Assembly (NCBI GenBank): GCA_963733765.1
Contig: CAVTEI010000003.1
Coordinates: 2,418,001 to 2,482,000, forward strand
Reading direction: 5' to 3'
DNA: 64,000 nt
Origin: DATKAS01 sp963733765
GTDB lineage: Bacteria > Actinomycetota > Acidimicrobiia > Acidimicrobiales > DATKAS01
Of this stretch, positions 53,099-63,257 are shown piece after piece. The notes beneath the pieces are model-generated. The model saw only the letters and a program-made list of their open reading frames with translations. It was not told where the DNA came from and made no database searches. Within the stretch, counting starts at the first letter, position 1. Each line of letters starts with the position of its first letter. The position numbers and the translations under genes are program-made.

Positions 53099-54811
53099 GC
53101 GGCGAGCTCCGCGTATCCGACACGGGGCGGCAGGTCGCGATCTGCGGATGGGTGGCGCGTCGGCGCGAGCATGGCGAGCACCTCGCGTTCGTCGACGTGC
53201 GCGACCACACCGGGCTTGGTGCAGTGCGTCGTCGACGGCGCCGCGGATCTCCGGTCGGAGTACGTCGTGCGGGTCAGCGGCACGGTGCGTCCGCGCCCCG
53301 ATGGCACCGCCAACCCGAACCTTCCCACCGGCGAGATCGAGATCGGTGACTGCACCGTCGAGGTGCTGTCGGTCGCCGAGCCGCCGCCGTTCCCCATCGA
53401 CGAGCGCGCCGACCAGGTCGACGAGAGCGTACGGCTTCGGTACCGGTACCTCGACGTGCGCCGTGAGCGGATGCAGCGCAACCTCCGTATCCGCGCCAAG
53501 GTGAACAGCGCGATTCGGGCCGCGATGGAGCGACAGGGCTTCGTCGAGGTGGAGACGCCGATGCTGATGGCGTCGACGCCCGAGGGTGCCCGCGAGTTCC
53601 TCGTGCCGTCGCGTCAGAGTCGCGGGTTCCTTCTACGCGCTCCCGCAGAGCCCGCAGCTCTTCAAGCAGCTGCTGATGGTCGGAGGCATCGATCGCTACT
53701 ACCAGATCGCTCGTTGCCTGCGCGACGAGGACCTCCGCGCCGATCGCCAATACGAGTTCATGCAGTTCGACGCCGAGGCGAGCTTCGTCGACCAGGACGA
53801 TGTGATGGCGTTCATCAACGAGGCGGTGCTCGACGCGGCGGAGGCGATCGTCGGAGAGCGGCCCGCCGGTCATCGACGAGATGACGTGGCACGACGCCAT
53901 GGATCGCTACGGCGTCGACAAGCCCGATCTGCGGTTCGACATGGAGCTCGTCGAGCTCACGTCGGTCTTCGCGGGCACCGAGTTCAAGGCGTTCGCTGGT
54001 GCTGCGTCGATCAAGGGAATCCGCGTCCCCGGCGCCGGCGCGACGACCCGCAACCAGCTCGACGCGCTCACCGACAAGGCGAAGTCACTGGGCGCCAAGG
54101 GCCTCGTGTGGATGCGGGTCGGCGAGGGGCTCGCGCTCGAGTCGCCGGTTGCGAAGTTCGTGTCGGAGTCGGAGCAGCAGGCACTCGTCGCTGCGCTCGC
54201 CGTGGAGCCCGGGGATCTCATCCTCATCGTCGCCGACGAGTGGATGACGACGTGTGAGGTGCTCGGCACGCTCGCGCAACGACCTCGGCCGGCCGCCCGT
54301 GTACGAGGGCCCGTATCGGTACGTGTGGATCGTCGACTTCCCGATGTTCGTAGGCGTCAGCGAGGACGGGCACCCGAAGCCCGCGCACCATCCGTTCACG
54401 CGGCCGCATCCCGACGACATCGACCGACTCGAGAGCGATCCGATGTCGGTACGCAGCCGCGCGTACGACCTCGTGCTCAACGGATGGGAGCTCGGCTCCG
54501 GATCGATCCGGATCCATGAGCCCGAGCTGCAGCAGCGCATCTTCGACCTGCTCGGCATCGGCGCCGAGGAGGCCGCCGCGCGCTTCGGCTTCTTCCTCAC
54601 GCCGTTCCGCTACGGCGCGCCGCCGCACGGTGGGTTCGCGATCGGCCTGGACCGGCTCGTCGCGATCCTCGCGGGCGAAGAGAACATCCGCGAGGTGATC
54701 GCGTTTCCGAAGACGCAGTCGGGCTCCGACCCGATGACGGGCGCCCCGACTCCCGTTGATGCGGCGCAGCTCGCCACGCTCGGTCTGCGACTGTTACCAC
54801 CGTCGTCGTGA
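53078..54811 (+). CDS. aspS: Aspartyl-tRNA synthetase (five frameshifts)
   Basis: A class II synthetase charging tRNA-Asp (or Asp/Asn). Pieces in four frames join to a complete protein: 'CGELRVSDTGRQVAICGWVA' (OB fold), 'LRYRYLDVRRERMQRNLRIR', 'FVEVETPMLMASTPEGAREF' (motif 1 region), 'ALPQSPQLFKQLLMVGGIDR', 'YYQIARCLRDEDLRADRQYE' (motif 2), the GAD-type insert, 'YVWIVDFPMF', and 'GGFAIGLDRLVAILAGEENI' (motif 3). Shifts: -1 at 53080-53092; +1 at 53212-53222, 53624-53633, 53859-53868 and 54268-54278. With the first repaired, the start reads MSERSDFCGELR. An essential gene, so this many breaks argue for sequence error. Confidence 0.93.
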
Positions 54812-54839
54812 CGATCGAGGGTCGGTAGGGTCGGCGCTC

Positions 54840-55746
54840 ATGCGCACCCTCCGGACTCCCGACGAACGTTTCGAGAACCTCCCCGGTTGGCCCTACGAGC
54901 CTCGGTACGTCGAGATCCCCGACGGCGACGGCGGCACGCTGCCGCGTCCACTACGTCGACGAGGGACCCGCTGACGCGCCGCCGATCCTCTGCATGCACG
55001 GCGAGCCATCGTGGGCGTACCTCTACCGCAAGATGATCCCGGTGCTCACCGCGGCAGGGCATCGCGTGGTCGCGCCGGATCTCGTCGGGTTCGGGCGCAG
55101 CGACAAGCCCACCGAGCGCGACGACTACACCTATCAGCGTCACGTCGACTGGATGACGTCATGGCTGAAGGCCGTCGATCTCGAGGACGCGACGCTCGTC
55201 TGCCAGGACTGGGGCGCGCTCATCGGCCTGCGCCTCGTCGCCGAGAACCCCGATCGCTTCGACCGCATCGTCGTCGCGAACGGATTCCTGCCGACCGGCG
55301 ACGCTCCTGCGGGAGAGGCCTTCCTCAACTGGAGGGAGTACTCGCAGAACACGCCCGAATTCCACGTCGGCGGCATCATCAAGGGCGGGTGTCGGACGCC
55401 GCTGTCAGAGGAGGTCATCGCGGCCTACAACGCGCCGTTCCCCGACGACTCGTACAAGGCGGGCGCACGCAAGTTCCCCGTCCTCGTTCCGATCTCGCCG
55501 GACGATCCGGCCGCGGGGCCCAACAAGGAAGCGTGGAAGGTGCTCGAGAAGTGGGAGAAGCCCACGCTGACCGCGTTCAGTGATCAGGACCCGATCACCC
55601 GCGGCGGAGATCGCGCCTTCCAGTCACGTGTGCCGGGCACGAAGGGTCAGCCCCACACCACCATCGAGGGCGGCGGCCACTTCCTTCAGGAGGACAAGGG
55701 CGAGGAGCTGGCCAAGGTCATCGTGGACTGGTTCGCCCGAACCTGA
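54840..55746 (+). CDS. Haloalkane dehalogenase-like alpha/beta hydrolase (frame-shifted)
   Basis: About 301 residues after correction. 'LRTPDERFENLPGWPYEPRY' is the typical start of DhlA/DmbA-type haloalkane dehalogenases; then 'LCMHGEPSWAYLYRKMI' (oxyanion HGxP), the nucleophile Asp in 'VCQDWGALIGLRL', and the catalytic His in 'GGGHFLQEDKGEEL'. The family releases halide from haloalkanes; some members act on other substrates. A +1 shift at 54936-54948 splits the gene after 'DGDGGTL'; the repaired frame reads 'RVHYVDEGPADAPPI'. The ATG at 54840 is 8 nt after TAGGGT. It interrupts the usual aspS-rarA order. Confidence 0.85.
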
Positions 55747-55767
55747 TGAGGCAGCCATGATGGAGGC

Positions 55768-56932
55768 ATGCGTGTAGGGGTCTTCTTCTTCGGTGGCGTC
55801 GAGATCGACGATGCCGGGGCCGGGCCCCCGGCACCGATGAGTCGGCGGTACGAGCAGAAGGACTTCTGGCACGCACAAGAGCGGCTGCTCGACATGGGCG
55901 TGCGGGCCGAGGAGCTCGGCTACGACAGCTACTGGCTGACCGAGCACCACTTCCAGCACGAGGGCTACGAGGTCGTCCCGAACGGCATCCTGTTCGGCGC
56001 GTTCCTCGCCGAGCGCACCAGCCGCATCCGCATCGGGACGATGTTCAACATCATCGCCCAGTGGCACCCGCTGCGACTGGCCGAGGACTTCGCGACGCTG
56101 CACAACCTCTCGGGTGGGCGAGCGATCCTCGGCGTCGGGTCGCGGCACCGTGCCGCGCGAGATCCAGTCGCTCTCGGGCAACCGTGTGTCGATCGGCTCG
56201 TTCGACAACCCCGACATGGCCGACGCCGATCGAGTGAACCGCGAGATCACCGACGAGGCGCTCGAGATCATCAAGCTCGCCTTTGAGAACGAGACGTTCT
56301 CGTACAAGGGGAAGTACTTCGAGCTGCCACCGGGCGGCATCCCCGATCGTGGTGGGTTCGTCGAGACGCTGACGCTGATTCCTCGCCCGAAGTATCCCTA
56401 CGAGATCTGGCAGGCGATCACCTCGCCCCCCACGCTCGAACATGCGCCGGTGCTCGGGCACGGCGGCGTCTTCTGGAACCAGAACCACAACTTCATCAAG
56501 CGCTTCTTCGACCGGTACGCCGAGGTGTGGGCGGCCTCGCACGACGGCGTCGAGCTCGGGCCGGGCGAGAAGCGGCTGCTCGTGCTCAACGTGCGAGTCG
56601 AGGACACGTACGAAGACGCGCTCGACTCCGCCCGTCCGGGTCACGACGAGTTCTGGAAGTTCCTCGGTCCGTACGGCTGGAGCCGCGGGTACATGGGCGA
56701 CGACGGCAAGCCCGTCGCTCCGGGGCTCATCCCCACGCTCGAGAACTCGCTCGGGCAGAAGACGTGGGTGGTCGGCTCGCCCGAGCAAGTCGCCGAAGGC
56801 ATCCAGTGGTACAAGGACACGCTTTCGTTGCAGGACCTCGTGCTGTTCCCGAACTTTGCCGGCGACAGCTACGAGAAGACCGACGAGCAGATGACGCGCT
56901 TGGCCGAAGAGGTGCTTCCACTCGTCAAGTGA
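55768..56932 (+). CDS. Luciferase-like (LLM class) flavin monooxygenase (frame-shifted)
   Basis: About 387 residues after correction. 'LGYDSYWLTEHHFQHEGYEV', 'RIRIGTMFNIIAQWHPLRLAE' and 'SGGRAILGVG' are classic LLM TIM-barrel motifs for FMNH2/F420H2-dependent oxidoreductases. The C-terminal 'WVVGSPEQVAEGIQWYKDT' is also typical. A +1 shift at 56136-56146 breaks 'GVGRGTVPREIQS'. Cofactor and substrate cannot be told from sequence alone. It follows the dehalogenase by 21 nt and may be co-transcribed. Confidence 0.87.
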
Positions 56933-58229
56933 CCTCTTCGCCGCGGCGGCCGCCGAGCGGCTGGCTCGACAGGCACCTCTTGCCGCGCGTCTGCGTCCGG
57001 CCCGTCTCGACGAGGTCGTCGGCCAGGAGCACCTGCTCGGCGAAGGCAGGCCCCTGCGCCGGCTGATCGAGGCCGACCGGCTCTCGTCGGTCATCTTCTG
57101 GGGGCCACCGGGCACGGGCAAGACGACGCTCGCGCGGTTGGTCGCCGACGCGACGACGAGCGCGTTCGTGCCGCTCTCAGCGGTGAACGCGACCGTGAAG
57201 GACGTGCGGGAGGTCATCGCCGACGCCCGGGACCGGCTCGGTCAGCGCGATCAACGCACCATCTTGTTCCTCGACGAGATCCATCGGTTCAACAAGGCGC
57301 AACAAGACGCGCTGCTGCCGTCGGTGGAGGACGGGTTGATCGTGCTCATCGGGGCGACGACCGAGAACCCGTACTTCGAGGTGAACCCACCTTTGCTGTC
57401 GCGGTCGACGTTGTTCCGGCTGGAACCGCTCTCGCCGGAGGCGTTGACGACGCTCGTGCGGCGCGGTCTCGAGGCCGAGAGCGCGACAGCCGACGACGAG
57501 GCGATCGAGCATCTCGTGTCGCGGGGTGGGGGCGACGGAAGGCAGGTGCTCACCGCCTTGGAAGTGGCGGTGGCGCTGGCGGGAGCACGCACGAAGAAGA
57601 AGGGATCGGTGCACGTCACCGAGGTCGACGTCGTCGCCGCTCTCGGCACCAAGGCCATCCGTTACGGCACCGACGATCACTACGACGTCATCAGCGCGTT
57701 CATCAAGTCGCTGCGCGGCTCGGATCCCGATGCCGCACTGCATTGGATGGCCCGCATGCTCGAGGCGGGCGAGGACGCGCGCTTCATCGCTCGCCGCATG
57801 GTCATCTTCGCCTCGGAGGACGTGGGGATGGCCGATCCGATGGCTTTGCTGATCGCCAACGCGGCCGCGCACGCAGTGGAGTACGCCGGCTTGCCGGAGG
57901 CGCAGCTCAACCTCGCGCAGGCGTGCGTGCATCTCGCGACCGCGCCGAAGTCGAATCGCAGCGCGCTCGGCATTTGGAACGCGCGTGAAGACGTGCGCAA
58001 CGGGGTCGGCGGAGAGGTGCCGCCGCATCTGCGCGGCACGGGGTACCGGGGCGCGGCGACCCTCGGCCACGGCGAGGGGTACGTGTACCCTCACGACGAC
58101 CCGAAGGGGTGGGTCGACCAGCAGTACGGACCCGACGACCTCGGCGGTCGCGTGTACTACGAGCCGTCGGATCACGGGTTCGAGCAAGAGGTGGCGCGCC
58201 GGATGCGTGATCGGGAGGAGGGGGCATGA
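56929..58229 (+). CDS. rarA: Replication-associated recombination ATPase RarA (frame-shifted at start)
   Basis: An AAA+ clamp-loader-like ATPase acting at stalled forks. The body is complete: 'FAAAAAERLARQAPLAARLR', 'LDEVVGQEHLLGEGRPLR', Walker A 'GPPGTGKTTLARLVAD', Walker B 'ILFLDEIHRFNKAQQDALLP', sensor 1 'LIGATTENPYFEVN', and the C-terminal 'ALHWMARMLEAGEDARFIAR'. In the frame of the body no start codon exists after the last stop. The GTG at 56929 overlaps the monooxygenase stop but is -1 shifted; one missing G (GTGGACCTC) would give the family start. Length ~433 residues. Confidence 0.9.
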
Positions 58230-58582
58230 CAGCGGGCGAGCTGGCTTTGGTCATCGCGACGGTGTTGTGCGTGCTCGGCTTCACGGCGCTCGTCGTCGCG
58301 CTCGTGTTCGTGATCCGGTCGCTCGGCGAGCTTCGGGCGGCGGTCGAACAGCTCACGGCGGAGACCCAGCCGCTGCTCGCAGAGCTGCGCACCTCGGTCG
58401 ACGAGGCCCGCGGCGACCTCGACCGGTTCGACAAGGTGCTCGGGTCGGCCGAGGCGATCTCGACATCGGTCGAAGGCGCCTCGCGGGTGGCGCGGGTCGC
58501 GCTGTCGGCGCCCGTGATCAAGACCGTCGCGATCGCGTCGGGAACCTCCCGCGCGGCACGGCGGCTGCGGAGGCAACGGTGA
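58226..58582 (+). CDS. DUF948-like membrane protein
   Basis: The product is 118 residues. One N-terminal membrane helix (LALVIATVLCVLGFTALVVALVFVI, quoted in part as LCVLGFTALVVALVFVI) is followed by a coiled-coil-like stretch (LGELRAAVEQLTAETQPLLAELRTSVDEA in outline) and a basic end. DUF948 proteins of this size are common next to rarA/alaS in Actinobacteria; function unknown. The ATG overlaps the rarA stop, and its stop overlaps the next GTG. Confidence 0.7.
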   Translation: MTAGELALVIATVLCVLGFTALVVALVFVIRSLGELRAAVEQLTAETQPLLAELRTSVDEARGDLDRFDKVLGSAEAISTSVEGASRVARVALSAPVIKTVAIASGTSRAARRLRRQR

Positions 58583-58965
58583 AGCGAGTCGTGTGGTTCA
58601 CGGCAGGTGCCGCGGCAGGGGTCGCTGGCACGGCATGGACACAACGCAAGGTGAAGCATGTCGCCGCGGCCGCGAAGCCGCGCGCCGTCGCGACGAAGGC
58701 CGCCAACAGGGTGCGAGACGCCTTACGTGAAGGCCGCCTCGCGATGCATCAGAAGGAGGCCGAGCTGCGCGCCGAGCTCGATCCGCCGCCCGAGGTCGTC
58801 GAGGTGGTCGAGGTGCAAACGCCAACCCGCCGCACCCGTCGCGTCGATGAGAGTCCGCATCCCTCGGCGCTAGACCCGAATCCGCGACCGATTGGTCACC
58901 AGCCGGACGCATTGTGCCGCTGGCGCCCACTCGCTCCGCGACCGTGGGCTCGGCGGACCGCTTGA
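58579..58965 (+). CDS. Hypothetical protein with N-terminal membrane segment
   Basis: The product is 128 residues. A short Gly/Ala-rich hydrophobic N-terminus (VWFTAGAAAGVAGTAWTQRK) precedes a basic helical part (VRDALREGRLAMHQKEAELRAEL in outline) and a Pro/Arg-rich tail of low complexity. Position and features resemble the small protein between the DUF948 gene and alaS in related bacteria. The tail after residue ~75 is unlike a folded domain. GTG start coupled to the preceding stop. Confidence 0.6.
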   Translation: MKRVVWFTAGAAAGVAGTAWTQRKVKHVAAAAKPRAVATKAANRVRDALREGRLAMHQKEAELRAELDPPPEVVEVVEVQTPTRRTRRVDESPHPSALDPNPRPIGHQPDALCRWRPLAPRPWARRTA

Positions 58966-59000
58966 GCGCTAGAGGTCCATATAGGCCCGCTGGCGCTCAA
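58962..59000. terminator. 11-bp hairpin upstream of alaS
   Basis: TTGAGCGCTAG pairs with CTGGCGCTCAA (one G:T pair) around a 17-nt loop. It overlaps the stop codon of the preceding gene (58963-58965) and ends 11 nt before the TAGGCT box of alaS. Likely a terminator separating the two units; an attenuator is less likely because transcription of alaS seems to start downstream. Confidence 0.55.
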
Positions 59001-59026
59001 ACGGCCGCCGGTAGGCTGGTCAGACC

Positions 59027-61625
59027 ATGCCGAAGTCCATGACCGCGAACGAATTGCGCCGCGCCTTCACCGGCTTCTTCGCGGAACGCGGTCACACGAT
59101 CGTGCCCTCGGCGAGCGTCATCCCGCACGACCCGACCGTGCTGTTCACGGTCGCGGGCATGGTCCCGTTCAAGCCGTACTTCACCGGCGACGAGGTGCCT
59201 CCGTTCAAGCGGGCGACGTCGTCGCAGAAGTGCATCAGGGCGGGCGGCAAGCACAACGACCTCGACGACGTCGGGCGCACCGCCCGTCACCTCGTCTTCT
59301 TCGAGATGCTCGGCAACTTCAGCTTCGGCGACTACTTCAAAGAGCTCGCCATCCCGTACGCGTGGGAGTTCTACACCGAGGTCCTCGGGTTCGAGGCTGA
59401 CCGGCTCTGGATCACGGTCCACATCTCCGACGACGAGGCCGCGACCATCTGGCACGACGCGGTTGGCGTCCCCATGGACCGCATCCAGCGCCTCGACGAG
59501 CCCAACTTCTGGCGCATGGGCGAGACGGGCCCCTGCGGTCCTTGCTCCGAGATCTTCTACGACCTCGGTGACCGCTTCGGCGCGCCGGGCGGTCCCGCGT
59601 TCGGCGGCGACGAGCGCTACCCCGAGATCTGGAACCTCGTGTTCATGGAGTACAACCAGCTGGCGAGCGGGGAGATGGTGCCGCTCCCGAAGCCCAGCAT
59701 CGACACCGGCGCGGGCCTCGAGCGCAACCTCGTCGTGCTGCAGGGCGTCGACTCGGTCTGGGAGACCGATCTCATGGTGCCCCTGCTCGACGAGGCGCAG
59801 CGGGCGACCGGGACGCGCATCGGTGCCGGCGACAACACCGACGTGAGCCTGCGCATCATGGCGGAGCACGCGGTGGTCGAGCGCGATCCTCGTCAACGAC
59901 GGCGTGTTCCCGTCGAACGAGGACCGCGGCTACGTGCTGCGGCGGATCATCCGCCGCGCCGTCCGTCATGCCTACCTGTTGGGCAGCGAGAAGCTCGTCA
60001 TGCCGGCGATGGTCGAGCGCGCCATCGATGTGATGGCCGAGGCGTATCCGGATCTCGAGCGCAACCGCGACTTCGTCACGGGCGTGATCGTCCGCGAGGA
60101 GGAGCAGTTCCGCCAGACGATGCGCAACGGGCTGGCGATCTTCGACGAGGAGGTCGACCGGCTCCCCGAGCCGAAAACGCTTCCCGGCGAGGTCGCGTTC
60201 AGGCTGCACGACACGTTCGGCTTCCCGCTCGAGCTCACCACCGAGATCGCGTCGGAGCGCGGCATCGGTGTCGACACGGCCGGGTTCGACGTCGCGATGG
60301 ATGAGCAGCGTCGCCGCGGCAAGGACGCGCGCAAGGTCGGCGGGCAGACCGACGAGGAGGCGGGCGTCTACCGCGAGCTGCTCGACCAGTTCGGGCAGAC
60401 CGAGTTCACCGGCTACGGAGACGGCGAGTCGAAGGGCCGAGTCCTCGCCGTGATCCCCGCGGGTGTCGACGGCAACGTCGAGATCTTCCTCGACCGCACG
60501 CCGTTCTATGCGGAGTCGGGCGGCCAGGTCGGCGACACCGGATCGATCCGCACCGACACTGGCCTCGCGGAGGTCAGCGACACGACGTTCGCGCTCCCGG
60601 GACTCCGCCGGCACGTCGCCCGCGTCGTGGAAGGCGAGATCAATCCCGGTCAGGAAGCGGTCGCGGCGATCGACGTCGAGCGGCGTGATGCGATCCGCCG
60701 CAACCACACGGGCACGCACCTGCTGCACTGGGCGCTGCGCGAGGTGCTCGGTCCGCACGTGAAGCAGGCGGGTTCGCTCGTCGCGCCCGACCGACTCCGG
60801 TTCGACTTCAGCCACTACTCCGCGGTGACGCCCGAGGAGATCGAGCAGATCGAGGATCTCGCGAACCGTGAGGTGCTCGCGAACGACCGCGTCCGGGCCT
60901 ACGAGACCACGAAGGGCGAGGCGGAGGCGGCGGGCGCCATCGCGTTCTTCGGGGACAAGTACGGCGACGTCGTGCGCGTCCTCGAAGCCGGGAAGCACTC
61001 GCTCGAGCTGTGCGGCGGCACGCATGTGAAGGCGCTCGGCGACATCGGCCCCATCAAGGTCGTATCCGAAGGCTCGATCGGCTCCAACCTCCGCCGCATC
61101 GAGGCAATCACGGGAACTGCGACGATCGAACGGCTCCGCCATGACGAGCACGTGCTCGACGAGGCCGCCGCGATGCTGGGCGTCAAGCCCGATCAGCTCG
61201 TCGAGGGCGTCACCCGCCGGCTCGACGAGGTGAAGGCGCTCCGAGACGAGATCAAGGCGCTCCGCCAGCAGCAAGCGGGCGGCGACGCGACCGAGCTCGC
61301 AACCGAAGCCGTCGAGGGCATCGTCATCGCCCGGCGCGACGGCACCTCTCGCGACGAGCTGCGCGAGCTCGCGCTGGCGGTGCGCCAGCAGCCAGGCATC
61401 CGCGCGGTCGTGCTCGTGGGCGCGCCCGAAGGCGGCGGCGCCGCGCTGGTGTCGGCAGTGGCGAGCGGTAGCGGCCTTCACGCGAGCGAGCTGATCGCCG
61501 ACGCCGCGAAGACCGTGCAGGGTGGCGCGGGCAAGAGCGCCGACGTCGCGGTCGCCGGCGGAAAGGACCCCAGCAAGCTCGACGAAGCCCTCCAGCAGGT
61601 ACGGGCGGCGGCCGGGTTGGCATGA
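59027..61625 (+). CDS. alaS: Alanyl-tRNA synthetase (frame-shifted)
   Basis: About 865 residues. It charges tRNA-Ala and edits Ser/Gly errors. The catalytic part has 'HTIVPSASVIPHDPTVLFTV' and 'GRTARHLVFFEMLGNFSFGD'; the editing domain shows 'RRNHTGTHLLHWALREVLG' (HxxxH) and 'LELCGGTHVKALGDIG' (CxxxH), followed by the C-Ala domain. A +1 shift at 59878-59888 lies between 'SLRIMAEHA' and 'GVFPSNEDRGYVLRRIIRRA'. The ATG at 59027 is 9 nt after TAGGCT (59012-59017). Its end overlaps ruvX (ATGA). Confidence 0.94.
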
Positions 61626-62083
61626 GGGTGCTGGCGCTCGACCTCGGGTCGAAGCGCATCGGTGTCGCCGTCTCCGATCCGAGCGAGACGATCGCGTCCC
61701 CCGACCGAGTCCTCGAGCGCACCGGCTCCCGAGCCCGCGATCACAAGGCGATCGGGGAGCTCGTCGCCGAATGGGGCGCCGAGCTCGTCGTGGTCGGACT
61801 TCCCCTGTCATTGAGCGGCGACGACGGCCCCGCGGCCCGTGCCACCAGGGAAGAAGTCGCCGAGCTGGCCCGTGATCTCACCGTCCGGGTGGAGCTCCAC
61901 GATGAGCGTTTGACCACGGTGACTGCATCGCGCACCCTCCAAGAGGCAAAGATGACAGCTGACGCACGACGTCGCGTCGTCGACAAGGTGGCAGCTGCAG
62001 TCCTTCTGCAGTCGTGGCTCGACGGGCGAGCCTCCCGCCGCCGACGAGAAGGCACCGAAACCGGAATGACGAGCGATGGCTGA
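61622..62083 (+). CDS. ruvX: Holliday junction resolvase-like nuclease RuvX (YqgF)
   Basis: The protein is 153 residues with an RNase H-like fold. 'MRVLALDLGSKRIGVAVSDP' contains the first catalytic Asp; 'ELVVVGLPLSLSGDDG' and 'VELHDERLTTVTASRTL' carry the other conserved acids, and 'DKVAAAVLLQSWLD' ends the core. The family is linked to processing of 16S rRNA 5' ends and to DNA repair. It is coupled to alaS by an ATGA overlap, with mltG downstream, the usual alaS-ruvX-mltG order. Confidence 0.93.
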   Translation: MRVLALDLGSKRIGVAVSDPSETIASPDRVLERTGSRARDHKAIGELVAEWGAELVVVGLPLSLSGDDGPAARATREEVAELARDLTVRVELHDERLTTVTASRTLQEAKMTADARRRVVDKVAAAVLLQSWLDGRASRRRREGTETGMTSDG

Positions 62084-62088
62084 CACCG

Positions 62089-63255
62089 ATGGCTGACACC
62101 AGGGTCGATCCGCCCACTGACGGGTGGTCCACCGAGGACGTCGTCGACGGCGCCGCGTGGGTCGATCAGGTCGACGAGGGCTGGGCCGAGTGGGACGGCG
62201 AATACGAGTACGTGCGCCAGGGCCGCTCCCGTCTCAAGGTCGCGCTCGCCGCGGTGTTCGGTCTCGTGCTCGTCGGCATCCTTGTTGCCGGCGGCCTCAC
62301 GCTCTGGGTGGTCCGCCAGATCAACCCACCGGGCGACCCCGGCCCGAAGCGCACCGTGACGATCGACAAGGGTGCGACGACCTCGGAGATCGCGGACCTT
62401 CTCGAATCGCGCGACATCGTCACGAACGCCACCGTCTTCCGCTGGTACGTCAGCTACAAGAAGGCGGGACCCTTCTCGCCGGGCTACTACGAGCTCCGAG
62501 AGCGCTCGTCGATGGGCGACGTCATCGAGGTGCTCGAGACGCCCCCACCGATCACGTTCGAGAATGTCACGTTCCCGGAGGGGCTCACGCTGGACCGCTT
62601 CGCGGCACGGCTCCACGAGACCGTTCCGCGTTTCAGTGAGGAGAAGTTCCTCGCTGCCGCGGCTTCGGGGCAGCTGCGTTCGAAGTACCAGCCGCCCGAG
62701 GTGAACTCGCTCGAGGGCATGCTCTTCCCCGACACCTATCAGGTGGCGTCCAACGAGGATGAGGCCAAGGTCATCGCCCGGCTCATCGCGCAGATGGAGA
62801 AGGTCGCGGAAGAGTCCGGTGTCGAGCTCGCCCCCTTCTCGCGGAACCTATCCGGATACCAGGTCCTCACCGTCGCCTCGATGATCGAGAGGGAAGCCCG
62901 TCTCGACGAGGACCGCGCCAAGATCGCGCGCGTCATCTACAACCGTCTCGAGCAAGGCATGAACCTCGAGATCGACGCCACCGTGATCTACGCGATGGGC
63001 GGCAATGTCGAGCGCCTCACGTTCGACGACATCGCGAACACCGAGTCGCCCTACAACACCTACAAGCACCCGGGCCTCCCGCCGACGCCGATCGCGATGC
63101 CGGGTCGGGCGTCGATCATGGCGGCGATGAACCCCGCTGACGGCCCGTGGCTGTACTACGTGGTCGTCGACGCCGAGGGACGCCACGCGTTCGCGGAGAC
63201 ATTCCGCCAGCACGAGCGCAACATCGCTCTCGCTGAGCAGAACGGCGTTCGCTGA
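62089..63255 (+). CDS. mltG: Endolytic murein transglycosylase MltG
   Basis: The protein is 388 residues. An acidic cytosolic N-terminus is followed by a membrane helix (about residues 52-75, 'VALAAVFGLVLVGILVAGGL'), a LysM-like region, and the YceG domain with the catalytic Glu in 'VASMIEREARLDEDRAKIAR', then 'VIYNRLEQGMNLEIDATVIY' and 'SPYNTYKHPGLPPTPIAMPG'. It cuts nascent peptidoglycan strands. The ATG at 62089 lies in the second of two tandem 13-nt repeats (gatggctgacacc); the first copy's ATG (62076) meets a stop after two codons, which is the end of ruvX. Confidence 0.92.
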   Translation: MADTRVDPPTDGWSTEDVVDGAAWVDQVDEGWAEWDGEYEYVRQGRSRLKVALAAVFGLVLVGILVAGGLTLWVVRQINPPGDPGPKRTVTIDKGATTSEIADLLESRDIVTNATVFRWYVSYKKAGPFSPGYYELRERSSMGDVIEVLETPPPITFENVTFPEGLTLDRFAARLHETVPRFSEEKFLAAAASGQLRSKYQPPEVNSLEGMLFPDTYQVASNEDEAKVIARLIAQMEKVAEESGVELAPFSRNLSGYQVLTVASMIEREARLDEDRAKIARVIYNRLEQGMNLEIDATVIYAMGGNVERLTFDDIANTESPYNTYKHPGLPPTPIAMPGRASIMAAMNPADGPWLYYVVVDAEGRHAFAETFRQHERNIALAEQNGVR

Positions 63256-63257
63256 GC

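Noticed and set aside
52446..54278. Programmed +1 frameshifting in hisS and aspS
   Set aside because: Six +1 sites with unrelated local sequence, plus a -1 at the aspS start, in two genes cannot share one recoding signal. Sequence error is simpler; kept only as something reads could overturn.
59856..61811. 651-codon minus-strand open frame opposite alaS
   Set aside because: Antisense of a confidently identified synthetase; composition (Arg/His/Ala/Val) and lack of motifs show a shadow frame.
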